Below, piece after piece: positions 63,181 through 64,000 of a stretch of DNA of 64,000 bases. The notes beneath the pieces were generated by a model, which had not been told where the DNA came from, made no database searches, and saw only the letters and a program-made list of their open reading frames with translations. Position numbers and translations under genes: made by a program. The number at the start of each line of letters is the position of its first letter. The stretch's first letter is position 1. The DNA comes from Clavaria fumosa (Eukaryota > Basidiomycota > Agaricomycetes > Agaricales > Clavariaceae): positions 930,001 to 994,000 of the forward strand of contig OX637796.1 in assembly GCA_951802425.1 (NCBI GenBank), in the 5' to 3' direction.

Positions 63181-64000
63181 CTGTGGACATATGGGGAGGG
63201 TGTGGATTAGTTTAACAACTCACCCACCATCTCTGTCACCTCCCTGGAATCCATTACTAGGAATTAGGGTGTTATTGGCCTGGGAGCATGGCCATTTGTT
63301 ATATTGCAAATTCCAGCCATCAGACTACACCTTATGACATCTAATACAACCTCACAAAATCCCATAATATTTGGTGCAGAACTACAGATTCCCCATGTCT
63401 ATTTTCCCAAAATTCTCAAAATCTCTCCCCAGATAGCCCTCTTTGTCAAATCACATATTCCTGTGGTCTGATAGCTGACAAGGTATGCATGAATACATGT
63501 TCAAAGTTTGGTGAAGTTAGGCCAAGTTCTCAAGAAGATAGCTCAGAATGAGTCTTTTGGAAGACAGTCAAAGTCTTCCTTATCCTTGCCTTCATCTTTG
63601 CTCTGACTTTAGACTGTCTTCCAAAAGACTCATTCTGAGCTATCTTCTTGAGAACTTGGCCTAACTTCACCAAACTTTGAACATGTATTCATGCATACCT
63701 TGTCAGCTATCAGACCACAGGAATATGTGATTTGACAAAGAGGGCTATCTGGGGAGAGATTTTGAGAATTTTGGGAAAATAGACATGGGGAATCTGTAGT
63801 TCTGCACCAAATATTATGGGATTTTGTGAGGTTGTATTAGATGTCATAAGGTGTAGTCTGATGGCTGGAATTTGCAATATAACAAATGGCCATGCTCCCA
63901 GGCCAATAACACCCTAATTCCTAGTAATGGATTCCAGGGAGGTGACAGAGATGGTGGGTGAGTTGTTAAACTAATCCACACCCTCCCCATATGTCCACAG
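63181..64000. repeat. Large palindrome, arms at least 389 bp, short loop
   Basis: 63181-63569 is the exact reverse complement of 63612-64000; I compared every line and found no mismatch. Near the centre a GTC-AAAGTC / GACTTTA-GAC step adds one bulged base, leaving a loop of about 29 nt (63576-63604). The right arm runs out of the window, so the true arm length is unknown. Confidence 0.95.

Overview
This window looks like a transposon-dense accessory region of a basidiomycete (Agaricomycete-like) nuclear genome. The grounds are KDZ-type DNA transposases with their CxC2 cysteine cluster, a fungal Tad1-like LINE with RNase H, Copia and Ty3/Gypsy LTR elements, and spliced genes with 45-84 nt GT-AG introns. 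No tRNA, rRNA, CRISPR array or bacterial operon was seen. All identifications come from reading translations and splice sites by eye; no database search was run.

Layout. 0.1-8.3 kb holds three direct units of a cluster built around a small three-exon membrane-protein gene (family A, copies at 345, 3023 and 6998). Each A copy is followed by a convergent spliced gene (family B), intact-looking only in unit 1. A fourth unit lies inverted at 14.3-16.45 kb and also carries a small ORF (C). Units 3 and 4 were adjacent before a Tad1-like LINE (8310-14271, 13-bp target duplication, 23-nt poly-A) inserted between them. 16.7-18.2 kb is tandem-repeat DNA (94-bp and 179-bp arrays). 18.2-20.2 kb is a GGTTCGG-rich element end with a captured SH3-gene fragment, next to a CATGCATCACCC satellite. 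20.3-29.2 kb is a minus-strand KDZ island. Its transposase gene has a satellite-filled intron, one nonsense codon and a 2.4-kb TIR element that carries a Rieske-protein gene fragment. Two small spliced genes lie upstream of it. 29.2-36.6 kb is a divergent companion gene whose last codons are split by a young Copia element (31479-36547; two LTR differences; TSD CAGAG). 37.7-40.2 kb holds two probable host-type genes. 40.56-43.57 kb is a long-TIR element enclosing a Prp19-like fragment. 44-48.2 kb is repeats plus an inverted second satellite array. 48.2-55.9 kb is a second KDZ island: an open KDZ transposase, a spliced Ulp1/SUMO-type cysteine protease, and a divergent companion gene. 56.9-60.6 kb is a decayed, integrase-less Gypsy element. 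61.8-62.8 kb is a 33-bp minisatellite. 63.18 kb to the window end is a perfect-arm palindrome that runs out of the window.

Three themes connect the parts. First, KDZ transposase genes occur twice in the same arrangement, with a divergent regulator-like gene whose second exon opens with a W-plus-Arg-rich motif. One island adds a Ulp1 protease; the other adds a 129-aa RNase H1 N-terminal-domain protein. Second, three separate elements hold fragments of unrelated host genes (SH3 protein, Rieske Fe-S protein, Prp19), which is Pack-type capture. Third, the window is full of inverted duplications at several scales (cluster units, satellites, long TIRs, terminal palindrome), which suggests fold-back or hairpin-mediated rearrangement.
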